6,391 bases of DNA, from the NCBI GenBank assembly GCA_021159525.1, contig JAGHEC010000132.1:1-6391 (forward strand), written 5' to 3'. Made by a program: the position numbers and the translations under genes. The DNA comes from Deltaproteobacteria bacterium. GTDB taxonomy: Bacteria > Desulfobacterota > DSM-4660 > Desulfatiglandales > Desulfatiglandaceae. Of this stretch, positions 1-5,572 are shown piece after piece (position 1 is the stretch's first letter; each line of letters opens with the position of its first letter). The notes under the pieces were generated by a model that did no database searches, was not told where the DNA came from, and saw nothing but the letters and a program-made list of their open reading frames with translations.

Positions 1-154
1 AAAGGCACGAACCAGGTTAGTTGAGGAAGTGACTTTTTTCGTGTTTTTCGTGTTTTTCGTGGACAGCATTGGTCCACGAAAGGCACCAAAGGCACGAACC
101 AGGTTAGTTGAGGAAGTGACTTTTTTCGTGTTTTTCGTGTTTTTCGTGGACAGC
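1..154. repeat. Tandem hairpin repeat, 87-bp period
   Basis: Bases 1-67 and 88-154 are identical over 67 nt, giving a period of 87. Inside each unit a TTTTTCGTG 9-mer is iterated three times. In the complete unit, 72-98 pairs with 125-151 as a 27-bp inverted repeat: 22 Watson-Crick pairs, four G.T/G.U pairs and one C.C mismatch, around a 26-nt loop. The first unit lacks its left arm because the window starts inside it, so the array may be longer. No coding potential is credible here. Translating the minus strand gives a low-complexity HEKHEK string, which is an artefact of the repeat. Function is unknown; it resembles dispersed intergenic palindromic repeats. Confidence 0.85.
55..81. repeat. 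Inverted repeat at the junction of two repeat units
   Basis: TTTCGTGGAC at 55-64 and GTCCACGAAA at 72-81 form a perfect 10-bp stem around a 7-nt loop. The stem is made from the right arm of the first hairpin unit and the left arm of the second, so it competes with the larger 72-151 hairpin. Confidence 0.7.
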
Positions 155-381
155 TTTGCGATTCCTGGGTATTTGTGATAAGACGTTAATAAAGTTGCGG
201 CGACAGTTCCTGGATCCCCGCGAAAACCGGAATCGGGGCAGACTGCACAATAGAGGATTTCCCCGGATTTGTTGAAAAAACACGAAACAATCGATTCCCA
301 ATTCAAGCAAGAACCGTCGGATGTCTTCGACTGAACAACCCTTAAACCAAACTGAACCAACCCCGTAACCACCTGCAATTT
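155..381 (+). other. Non-coding leader upstream of the cytochrome gene
   Basis: This 227-base stretch lies between the hairpin repeats and the cytochrome ribosome binding site. I see no gene in it. It is A+T-rich near the gene and presumably carries the cytochrome promoter, but no convincing -35/-10 pair or sigma-54 site stands out. Confidence 0.5.
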
Positions 382-388
382 AAGGAGG
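382..388 (+). promoter_or_regulatory. Ribosome binding site of the cytochrome gene
   Basis: AAGGAGG is a near-perfect anti-16S match ending 5 nt before the ATG at 394. It fixes the start of the octaheme cytochrome and implies strong translation initiation. Confidence 0.85.
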
Positions 389-393
389 GAATC

Positions 394-1641
394 ATGAGAT
401 TGAAAAAATTCACAATACTGTTGTCACTGATAATACTTATGTCTGCCATGCCAGCAGCACAAGCTGTCACTTCAAACTGTGAGAAATGTCACAACAAATT
501 GACACCCGGCATCGTGAAGGATTTTAATCGGGGGGTTATGTCAAAAGAATTAACGTGTACTGCCTGTCATGGTGAAGGGCATGTGAGCGCAGATGATGTT
601 GATAAGGCCCTGCTGCCCACCATATCCACGTGTGAGGCCTGTCATGAGGCCCAGGCAGGTCAGTATTTAAGTGGAAAACATGCCAAAGGACTTCTTCCCA
701 TTACAGCATTTCCTGAATTTGCCCATAAACAACCACGTGCTTTTATGGCTGGACAAAAAGGCTGCAACGGTTGTCACAATCTTGGCATAGTAGATGAAAA
801 AACCAGAAACAAAGGGCTTGCCGGTGAATTCAGAAGTCATTACCCGTATGGGATGGATTGTCAGAATTGTCATACACGGCACGCTTTTTCCAAGGCCGAA
901 GCCCAACAGCCGGAAGCGTGTATGCAATGCCACACAGGGTTCGACCACGCACAATGGGAAATGTGGACCCGGTCAAAACATGGCGCCGCATATATGACAA
1001 ACAGAGACGCTCATAGAGGGCCAACCTGCCAGGACTGCCATATGCCCGAAGGAAATCACAGGGTAATGACAGCCTGGGGATTTTTAGCGCTCAGGTTGCC
1101 TGAAAAAGACGCAGAATGGATGGGATATCGAGTAAGTATCCTGAAAGCTCTTGGGGTCCTCGATAATGAAGCGAAACCCACAGGCAGGCTGGATGTGGTT
1201 AAGGCTGCCGATATTGCACGTTTAACGGAAAAGGCATTCAACAGCGAACGGGATGCAATGGTAAACACTTGTCAAAAGTGCCACACCAAAAAATATGTCG
1301 TTTTAAATCTTGAAAATGCAGATCAGATGATCAAAGCTTCAGATAAAATTTTTGCTGAAGCCATTGAACTGGCGGCGGCGCTTTATAAGGATAAAATTCT
1401 TAAGCCCGCAACAAATGCGGCCACATTTCCATATCCTGATCTGCTGACCTTTTATGAGGTGAATTCTCATATCGAAGAACTTCTCTATGAAATGTTTATG
1501 GATTATAGAATGAAGACATATCAGGCGTCATTTCATTTAATGCCTGATTACACCACATGGTATGGTCTTGCCAAGATGAAAGAAACTCTTGTGGAGATGA
1601 AACATATTGATCAGCAATTGAGAACACAGGCAGAAAAATGA
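394..1641 (+). CDS. Octaheme c-type cytochrome, hydroxylamine oxidoreductase (HAO) family
   Basis: Predicted exported multiheme cytochrome of 415 aa. Residues 1-24 form a Sec signal peptide (basic MRLKK, hydrophobic core, AQA cleavage site). Eight CXXCH heme-binding motifs start at residues 29, 55, 80, 124, 156, 176, 212 and 293. None is CXXCK, which argues against NrfA, octaheme nitrite reductase and tetrathionate reductase. The block after heme 6 (GFDHAQWEMW, then SKHG) matches the HAO family, and I infer D184-H185 as the active-site Asp-His pair. By family order, heme 4 (C124-H128) would be catalytic. The helical C-terminal third has no hemes and contains Y386 and Y390, candidates for the tyrosine that crosslinks the P460 heme in true HAO. 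The protein is shorter than the roughly 550-residue Nitrosomonas enzyme. No haoB, NapC/NrfH-type quinol dehydrogenase or cytochrome partner is adjacent. It could oxidise hydroxylamine or reduce nitrite/hydroxylamine; direction is undetermined. Base composition is lower in G+C than the neighbours. Confidence 0.88.
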   Translation: MRLKKFTILLSLIILMSAMPAAQAVTSNCEKCHNKLTPGIVKDFNRGVMSKELTCTACHGEGHVSADDVDKALLPTISTCEACHEAQAGQYLSGKHAKGLLPITAFPEFAHKQPRAFMAGQKGCNGCHNLGIVDEKTRNKGLAGEFRSHYPYGMDCQNCHTRHAFSKAEAQQPEACMQCHTGFDHAQWEMWTRSKHGAAYMTNRDAHRGPTCQDCHMPEGNHRVMTAWGFLALRLPEKDAEWMGYRVSILKALGVLDNEAKPTGRLDVVKAADIARLTEKAFNSERDAMVNTCQKCHTKKYVVLNLENADQMIKASDKIFAEAIELAAALYKDKILKPATNAATFPYPDLLTFYEVNSHIEELLYEMFMDYRMKTYQASFHLMPDYTTWYGLAKMKETLVEMKHIDQQLRTQAEK

Positions 1642-1651
1642 ATATTAGGCA

Positions 1652-1739
1652 GTGATAGGTCAATAAACCGGGGCAGAAGAAAAATCCTCCTGCGGCGGTG
1701 GTACGGACGCTGTTATCCCCCTGATTATTGAGCTGATGC
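1652..1739 (+). mobile_element. MITE-like element copy 1, internally deleted (88 bp)
   Basis: It begins 10 nt after the cytochrome stop codon. Ends are GTGATAGGTCAA (1652-1663) and, on the other strand, GCATCAGCTCAA (1739-1728), both degenerate versions of the family terminus. It aligns along its length with the reverse complement of copy 3327-3448. The only gap is a 34-bp deletion bounded by GAAG on both sides, which accounts exactly for the 122 versus 88 bp lengths. No flanking direct repeat is visible, so this is probably the oldest copy. It could act as a transcript end for the cytochrome gene, but that is inference. Confidence 0.75.
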
Positions 1740-1972
1740 GATTTTCTCATATCAGTGTATCAGGGAGATCTCAAGACCCCGTGAACGGTTACTCCTTCGA
1801 GGTTTCAAAGTCCGGGCCTGCAGCCCGACGGCCGAACTGATGTTGAGCCCCATGAGAAAGCAAGACATCGGCTGCCGGGCGGCCTTTTTCATGGTTTCCC
1901 GCTGCCTGCTGACGGGTGTGGGGCAGGAAAAGGGGTTGGTCTCCGCACATGGGGTAAAAAAAAGCCCGGAGT
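1740..1972. other. Intergenic stretch, no gene recognised
   Basis: About 230 bases between MITE copy 1 and the moeA stop codon. It is G+C-rich, unlike the cytochrome gene beside it. A small hairpin (CGGGC 1813-1817 / GCCCG 1823-1827) is visible. The minus strand stays open for about 75 codons, but the translation has no recognisable domain and no good ribosome binding site. It may be decayed coding DNA, an RNA element or a dispersed repeat; nothing here decides which. Confidence 0.4.
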
Positions 1973-1989
1973 TTACACGCACGGAGACC
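1938..1989. repeat. Inverted repeat spanning the moeA stop codon
   Basis: GGTCTCCG at 1938-1945 and CGGAGACC at 1982-1989 are perfect 8-bp complements 36 nt apart. The loop holds the moeA stop codon and a run of eight T on the minus strand (1963-1956). The T-run lies inside the loop rather than after the stem, so this is not a classical intrinsic terminator, though it may mark the 3' end of the moeA transcript. Confidence 0.4.
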
Positions 1990-3214
1990 GCAGCAGTTGG
2001 ACATCAGCCGCCTGTCCGGCTGCTAACGTGCCCGCGCCCTCCGGGATCCGTATCAGGGCTTCGGCCCGGGCCTGGGACTGCAAACGGCTTTTCATGCGTT
2101 GCGGAACGGCCCACCATTTACCATCTCTCTGCTCCATCCTTGCATGGATGAACCGGGTCCAGGCGATATCTCCGGCCACGGTTGCGGCCAGGCGGACCTT
2201 CCTGGTCTGAAACGGGACAGGCGGCCTACCGGCCATATAGAGCAGGCCGGGCAGGGCAATCTGAAGGAATGCCATTTCATTGGAAGGCGGGCCTCCCGGC
2301 AGACAAAAGACCGCTTTTTGCCCCATCATTCCAAAGGCAACGGCCTTGCCGGGGCCCATACGGACCCGGTGGAAAAGGAATGTACATCCCATCTCTTCGA
2401 TCACCCGGACCGTCAGGTCCCGTTCGCTCTTCCAGGCCCCTCCGCTGGTCAAAAGAACATCGGCCCACGGGAGTAGGGCCGCAACCGCCTCCTGAATTGC
2501 CGCGGATCGATCCTTGACCACCCCGGTCTTCGCCTCCATCCTGAAAGAGCGCAGCCATGAACACAGGGTGATCAGATTGCTGGCATAAAGCTGTCCCGGC
2601 TGGATAGCATGCCCCGGGGCCACCACCTCGTCTCCGGTAGCCACAACAGCCACGCGCGGCAGGCGAATTACCGGCGCCTGATCGATCCCCGCCGCAGCCA
2701 GCAGGCCTGTCAGGCCCGGGGTCAGGATTTCCCCCCTGGCTGCCACACGCTCACCCGACGCTACGTCCGCGCCCCGGGACAGGAGGTTGCATCCTCCTGG
2801 AACCTCTCTTGAACAGACGATATAGCCATCTTCCTCACGGGCGTGCTCAACCGCCACCACCGCATCCGCGCCTGCAGGAACAGGGGCGCCGGTCAGGACC
2901 TTGAGGGCGAGGCCCGGTTCGAGTGTCTTGTTGTTCAGGTCTCCTGCAGATGAAGCCCCGGCCACCCTCAGCCTTGCAGGCCGGGCTTGAGAGGCCCCTT
3001 TGGTATCCTTGGATCGCATGGCGTATCCATCACGGAGCGATGAGGCGGCAGACGGGCAATCCACCCCTGCAAAGAGATCCTCTGCCGCGGCCAGACCAGA
3101 GACCTCCGCCACCGGCAAGGTCGCGGCCGGCAACCGCCTCAGGCTGTCAAGCGTGATGGAAACGGCCTCTTGCAGGCCTATATCCCATTTTTTCCCGGCC
3201 TGATAATCTGTCAT
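1973..3214 (-). CDS. moeA: Molybdopterin molybdenumtransferase, MoeA family
   Basis: 413 aa, the normal length for MoeA, which inserts molybdate into adenylylated molybdopterin in the cytoplasm as the last step of basic Moco synthesis. Visible in order: N-terminal MoeA segment with SSLRDGYAMRS (59-68; family SxxDGYA); LTGAPVPAGADAVV (107-120); RGADVASGE (147-155); the molybdopterin-binding (MoCF) domain from about 186, with PRVAVVATGDE, KDRSAAI, and ADVLLTSGG (251-259); LPGGPPSN (305-312); and a C-terminal beta domain from about 330. Two motifs depart from the usual form: GGVSxGxxD reads GGAWKSERD (258-266), and KPGKP reads GPGKA (287-291), losing the first lysine. An AAAGGAAG ribosome site lies 6 nt before the ATG. 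No other moa, moe or mob gene lies within the window. Family assignment is secure; full catalytic activity is less certain. Confidence 0.93.
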   Translation of the reverse strand: MTDYQAGKKWDIGLQEAVSITLDSLRRLPAATLPVAEVSGLAAAEDLFAGVDCPSAASSLRDGYAMRSKDTKGASQARPARLRVAGASSAGDLNNKTLEPGLALKVLTGAPVPAGADAVVAVEHAREEDGYIVCSREVPGGCNLLSRGADVASGERVAARGEILTPGLTGLLAAAGIDQAPVIRLPRVAVVATGDEVVAPGHAIQPGQLYASNLITLCSWLRSFRMEAKTGVVKDRSAAIQEAVAALLPWADVLLTSGGAWKSERDLTVRVIEEMGCTFLFHRVRMGPGKAVAFGMMGQKAVFCLPGGPPSNEMAFLQIALPGLLYMAGRPPVPFQTRKVRLAATVAGDIAWTRFIHARMEQRDGKWWAVPQRMKSRLQSQARAEALIRIPEGAGTLAAGQAADVQLLRSPCV

Positions 3215-3220
3215 GGTTGG

Positions 3221-3228
3221 CTTCCTTT
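3221..3228 (-). promoter_or_regulatory. Ribosome binding site of moeA
   Basis: AAAGGAAG on the minus strand, 6 nt before the ATG at 3214, supports that start for moeA. Confidence 0.65.
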
Positions 3229-3255
3229 AACACGTCCATCTCATGGATCAAGACC

Positions 3256-3282
3256 AGCGGCCCCTCGGGCCGCATGGCCGCT
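3256..3282 (-). promoter_or_regulatory. Alternative hairpins in the moeA leader
   Basis: Three complementary blocks lie 42-68 nt upstream of the moeA ATG. On the plus strand GCGGCCC (3257-3263) pairs perfectly with GGGCCGC (3267-3273) over a 3-nt loop, while AGCGGCC (3256-3262) pairs with GGCCGCT (3276-3282) over a 13-nt loop. The two stems share one arm and are mutually exclusive. A leader switch is possible but untested; it may also be chance in G+C-rich DNA. Confidence 0.4.
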
Positions 3283-3326
3283 TTGCCTTTTTTACCCTTT
3301 TCAAAAAGGAAAAAATAGGCCATAAG

Positions 3327-3448
3327 GTATCAGCTCAATGCTCAGGGGGATAACGGCGAACCTGCCACCGGGGCAGGATGATTTTTCTTCCGCCCTCCCG
3401 GCAGCCGCGTCAGAAAAACCCTTCTGCCCCTATTTATTGAGCCCTTAC
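3327..3448 (-). mobile_element. MITE-like element copy 2, longest copy, inverted (122 bp)
   Basis: On the minus strand the ends are GTAAGGGCTCAA (3448-3437) and, on the plus strand, GTATCAGCTCAA (3327-3338). Inside, 3370-3388 and 3412-3430 form 19-bp inverted arms with three mismatches, so the whole element can fold into a cruciform or hairpin. It is flanked by GCCATAAG (3319-3326) and GTCATAAG (3449-3456), a 7/8-match direct repeat of the length expected for target duplication. It carries no ORF. Orientation is opposite to the other three copies. It lies between the divergent moeA and MFS genes. Confidence 0.85.
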
Positions 3449-3651
3449 GTCATAAGGGCCGTGACCTTAATCGTTTGGCACATCGTTGATCGGCAAAGGC
3501 AGCGCATAACCCGCTGCGGACGGCCCGTACTCCTTAACAAGGTTTAGCCGGGTCCTATCCCCACCATCCTGAGACAAGCCGGTTGAGTATAGGGAAACAA
3601 GCACCGCAAGGCAAGGTCTGAGATCGCCAATCCCCTCTGCTCTGCATAGAT
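3449..3651. other. Intergenic region upstream of the MFS gene, nothing recognised
   Basis: Together with the moeA leader and MITE copy 2 this makes a 437-base gap between divergent genes. It contains a short inverted repeat, GCCCTTA (3441-3447) / TAAGGGC (3453-3459), straddling the MITE end. No Shine-Dalgarno sequence lies before the MFS ATG at 3652. The minus strand is open from 3682 to 3467, but the translation has no family resemblance I can name. Confidence 0.4.
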
Positions 3652-5094
3652 ATGGATACGACATCTTACAAATGGCGCGCATTGATCCCTGTTGCCATGG
3701 GCACTCTCATGGCCACCATGGACGCCAGCATTACCAATATTGCGCTTCCCGTACTCGCGGAGAACTTTAAAAAAGATCTCACGGTCGTCATGTGGGTCAC
3801 TGTGGCCTATATCCTGGTCAGCAGCAGCCTCATGCTTATAATGGGGAAAATCAGCGACCTCATCGGGCGCAAGCGGATCTACGCAATTGGAATGATCGTT
3901 TTTACAGTGGGGATGGGGGCCTGTTCCGCGGCACGGAGCATCCATCACCTGATCCTGTTCAGGACCTTTCAGGCCGTGGGCGCAGCCATGTCCATATCGT
4001 GCGGCACAGCCATTGTCACAGAGGCCTTTCCTGCCAGCGAAACAGGCAAGGGCCTGGGGCTGTTGAGCATGTCCGTATCCATCGGTTTTATCCTGGGCCC
4101 GATCCTGGGCGGGTTTCTTTTGGAGTGGCTGGACTGGCGGTCTGTCTTTTACATCCGGGTCCCGATAGGCATGGCCGTGGCGGTCCTGGCAATGATCCTG
4201 CTCAAAAAAGACAGCCTCAGCCTCTCAGAGGCAAACCTGGATCTGGCCGGGACCTTTGCCTCATCCGCCGGGCTTTTCTGTCTCATCTTCGGGATCAGTC
4301 AGGTGAAAGACCACGGTCTGGGCTCTCCCATGGCCCTCGGCTTTTTGACCGCAGGCCTCCTGATCCTCATCCTTTTTATTTATGCGGAGCATCGCGCTGC
4401 CGACCCCATTGTGGACCTGGCCCTGTTCAAAAATCGGGTCTTTGCATTCGCAACCGCAAGCCTGTTTCTCTTTTTTGTGGCAAGCCCCCCATATGTGCTG
4501 CTCATGCCTTTTTATCTGATGGAAGGGGTCAGATTCACACCCCTGCAGACAGGCCTCCTGATGGCAGTTGTCTCCATGGCGACCATCATCAGCAGCCCCA
4601 TCAGCGGCGCCATGTCAGACCGCATCGGGAGGGAATGGCTTTCAGCCTTCGGGACCGCTGCGACAACAGCCGCCTTTTTTCTGATGCTGGGATTCGATCT
4701 CCGGACAGAGACGACCTCCATCATACTTATCCTGATCCTCCTGGGAATCGGTGTGGGGAGCTTCCAGCCCCCCAATAACAGCATCATCATGGGATCGGTG
4801 GCCAAGGAACGGCTCGGGTCTGCCTCGGCCCTGATTGCTACGCAGCGGCAAGTGGGGATCTCTTTGGGCATGGCCCTGGCAGGGGCGGTTTTTTCAGAAA
4901 GACGCCTGTTCCATGCCAAACGGCTTGTGGACAATGGGGTCGCCGGGGCGGAGGCGGCCAGGGCGTCCATCCCCCTTGCCTTTCATGATGCGCTCCTCAT
5001 GTCGATCCTCCTGGGCCTGGGTGCCGTGATCCTTTCCCTCCTTTCCATTAAGAGCAAAACCAAATCCGGCACGCCCATCAGGAGATATTCGTAA
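3652..5094 (+). CDS. MFS drug/proton antiporter, DHA2 family (EmrB/QacA type)
   Basis: 480 aa inner-membrane transporter with about 14 hydrophobic helices and almost no soluble domain, as expected for DHA2 multidrug exporters using the proton gradient. Visible motifs: TM1 with D24 in LMATMDASITNIALP; motif A between TM2 and TM3, GKISDLIGRKR (65-75); motif B, LFRTFQAVGAA with R104; antiporter motif C, GFILGPILGGFL (145-156), followed by WRSVFYIRVPIG; a second motif A-like loop, GAMSDRIGRE (319-328); and GSFQPPNNSIIMG (369-381). The start at 3652 fits the family N-terminus and no upstream in-frame start precedes a stop at 3619-3621, but there is no Shine-Dalgarno, so translation may be leaderless or weak. 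Substrate cannot be deduced. The last two codons, TCG TAA, overlap the end of a MITE. No TetR/MarR regulator or EmrA-like membrane fusion partner is adjacent. Confidence 0.92.
   Translation: MDTTSYKWRALIPVAMGTLMATMDASITNIALPVLAENFKKDLTVVMWVTVAYILVSSSLMLIMGKISDLIGRKRIYAIGMIVFTVGMGACSAARSIHHLILFRTFQAVGAAMSISCGTAIVTEAFPASETGKGLGLLSMSVSIGFILGPILGGFLLEWLDWRSVFYIRVPIGMAVAVLAMILLKKDSLSLSEANLDLAGTFASSAGLFCLIFGISQVKDHGLGSPMALGFLTAGLLILILFIYAEHRAADPIVDLALFKNRVFAFATASLFLFFVASPPYVLLMPFYLMEGVRFTPLQTGLLMAVVSMATIISSPISGAMSDRIGREWLSAFGTAATTAAFFLMLGFDLRTETTSIILILILLGIGVGSFQPPNNSIIMGSVAKERLGSASALIATQRQVGISLGMALAGAVFSERRLFHAKRLVDNGVAGAEAARASIPLAFHDALLMSILLGLGAVILSLLSIKSKTKSGTPIRRYS
5083..5090. repeat. Target-site duplication, left copy
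   Basis: AGATATTC, identical to 5169-5176, directly abuts the GTAA terminus of the MITE at 5091-5168 and lies inside the MFS coding sequence. A perfect 8-bp match placed exactly at both element ends is strong evidence of transposition. Confidence 0.85.
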
Positions 5095-5168
5095 CAGCTC
5101 AATAAATAGCGGCAGGAGGATTTTTCTGACGCGACTGCCGGGAGGCTGCCGTCTCCTTGAGCTGATAC
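5091..5168 (+). mobile_element. MITE-like element copy 3, short form (78 bp)
   Basis: Termini GTAACAGCTCAA (5091-5102) and GTATCAGCTCAA on the other strand (5168-5157) match at 11 of 12 positions. A second stem inside, CGGCAG (5110-5115) / CTGCCG (5146-5151), extends the palindrome. The element is bounded by the perfect duplication AGATATTC. Its first bases complete the MFS serine codon and supply the TAA stop. The left 55 bp align with copy 2, then the sequence jumps to the right terminus, so this is an internally shortened form. It sits between two convergent genes and could serve as a bidirectional hairpin at the 3' ends. Confidence 0.9.
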
Positions 5169-5176
5169 AGATATTC
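5169..5176. repeat. Target-site duplication, right copy
   Basis: AGATATTC, the exact partner of 5083-5090, immediately follows the right terminus GAGCTGATAC of the element. Removing the element and one copy joins TC to CTGA and recreates an in-frame stop for the MFS gene. Confidence 0.85.
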
Positions 5177-5194
5177 CTGAAGGGGACAGACCTT

Positions 5195-5572
5195 TCAGAG
5201 AGATGCTTCCAGGTCCTCGAAGGCATCTTCCATCCGGTAGAGTTCCCGGTCCATTTCATTTAATCGTCTGGCCAAAAGATGGTCCCGCGCAATTTCTTTT
5301 ATCGCCATGATTTTTTGCTCATGCGGAGACACGGCCTCCCTGATGCCGGAGGGCGTATCCGGACTTTCTGCGATCATCTCCAGTGCATCGGCCATCTCGT
5401 AAAATGAGGTCTCCTTTTCAACCAGTTCCTGCCTGCCCGTGCGCCTCAGCAGGTCCGCAAGGCGGGGAAACTGCTTTTCAAAGGGCTTCTCATAAACAGG
5501 GACCAACCGGATGTCGATCTGCATATATTGGCTCATTGGCGCCCGCCTCTCTCTAATCCTTGCCCGGTTCAT
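5195..5572 (-). CDS. Small soluble protein of unknown function, coupled to the MCE lipoprotein gene
   Basis: 125 aa, unrecognised. No signal peptide, membrane segment or cysteine is seen. It is highly charged and predicted mostly helical, with an N-terminal strand-like segment (MQIDIRLVPVYEKPFEKQFPR without a hydrophobic run) and an acidic C-terminal helix (RELYRMEDAFEDLEASL) that may be coiled coil. The ATG at 5572 overlaps the stop of the upstream gene as ATGA, indicating translational coupling. A second in-frame ATG at 5536 (residue 13, MSQYMQID) has AGAGAGAGG 9 nt upstream and may be the true start, giving 113 aa. It is convergent with the MFS gene and ends 18 nt after the MITE duplication. 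Coupling suggests it acts with the lipoprotein, but a cytoplasmic protein and an exported one would need a membrane partner. Confidence 0.7.
   Translation of the reverse strand: MNRARIRERRAPMSQYMQIDIRLVPVYEKPFEKQFPRLADLLRRTGRQELVEKETSFYEMADALEMIAESPDTPSGIREAVSPHEQKIMAIKEIARDHLLARRLNEMDRELYRMEDAFEDLEASL
5546..5554 (-). promoter_or_regulatory. Possible internal ribosome binding site of the small gene
   Basis: AGAGAGAGG on the minus strand, 9 nt before the internal ATG at 5536. It competes with the ATGA-coupled start at 5572 as the initiation signal. Confidence 0.5.

Noticed and set aside
1..154. CRISPR-like array
   Set aside because: Only two units, spacing far too short (20 nt between the 67-nt identical blocks), no conserved 28-37 nt repeat with unique spacers, and no cas genes.
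104..310. Minus-strand 68-aa ORF with HEKHEKHEK tail
   Set aside because: The tail is a translation of the 9-bp tandem repeat; there is no domain, and it begins in the cytochrome leader without a good ribosome site.
1644..1747. Target duplication around MITE copy 1
   Set aside because: The 8-bp flanks ATTAGGCA and GATTTTCT do not match, so no duplication can be claimed for this copy.
1950..1975. Intrinsic terminator after moeA
   Set aside because: There is a T8 run on the minus strand, but no G+C-rich stem directly before it; the only nearby stem encloses the T-run in its loop.
2277..2564. ORFs on both strands within moeA
   Set aside because: They overlap the moeA core motifs in other frames and have low-complexity G/P/R-rich composition.
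3475..3495. Sigma-54-type promoter around TTTGGCACATCGTTGAT
   Set aside because: TGGCAC is present, but no GC dinucleotide falls 10 nt after the GG and the downstream half-site does not match TTGCA.
3652..3654. Earlier start for the MFS gene
   Set aside because: The frame has a TGA stop at 3619-3621 and no ATG, GTG or TTG between it and 3652.
3792..4778. Long plus-strand ORF of 328 aa inside the MFS gene
   Set aside because: It is rich in H, R, G and P, has no hydrophobic pattern, and lies in another frame of a clear DHA2 transporter: a shadow of G+C-rich coding sequence.
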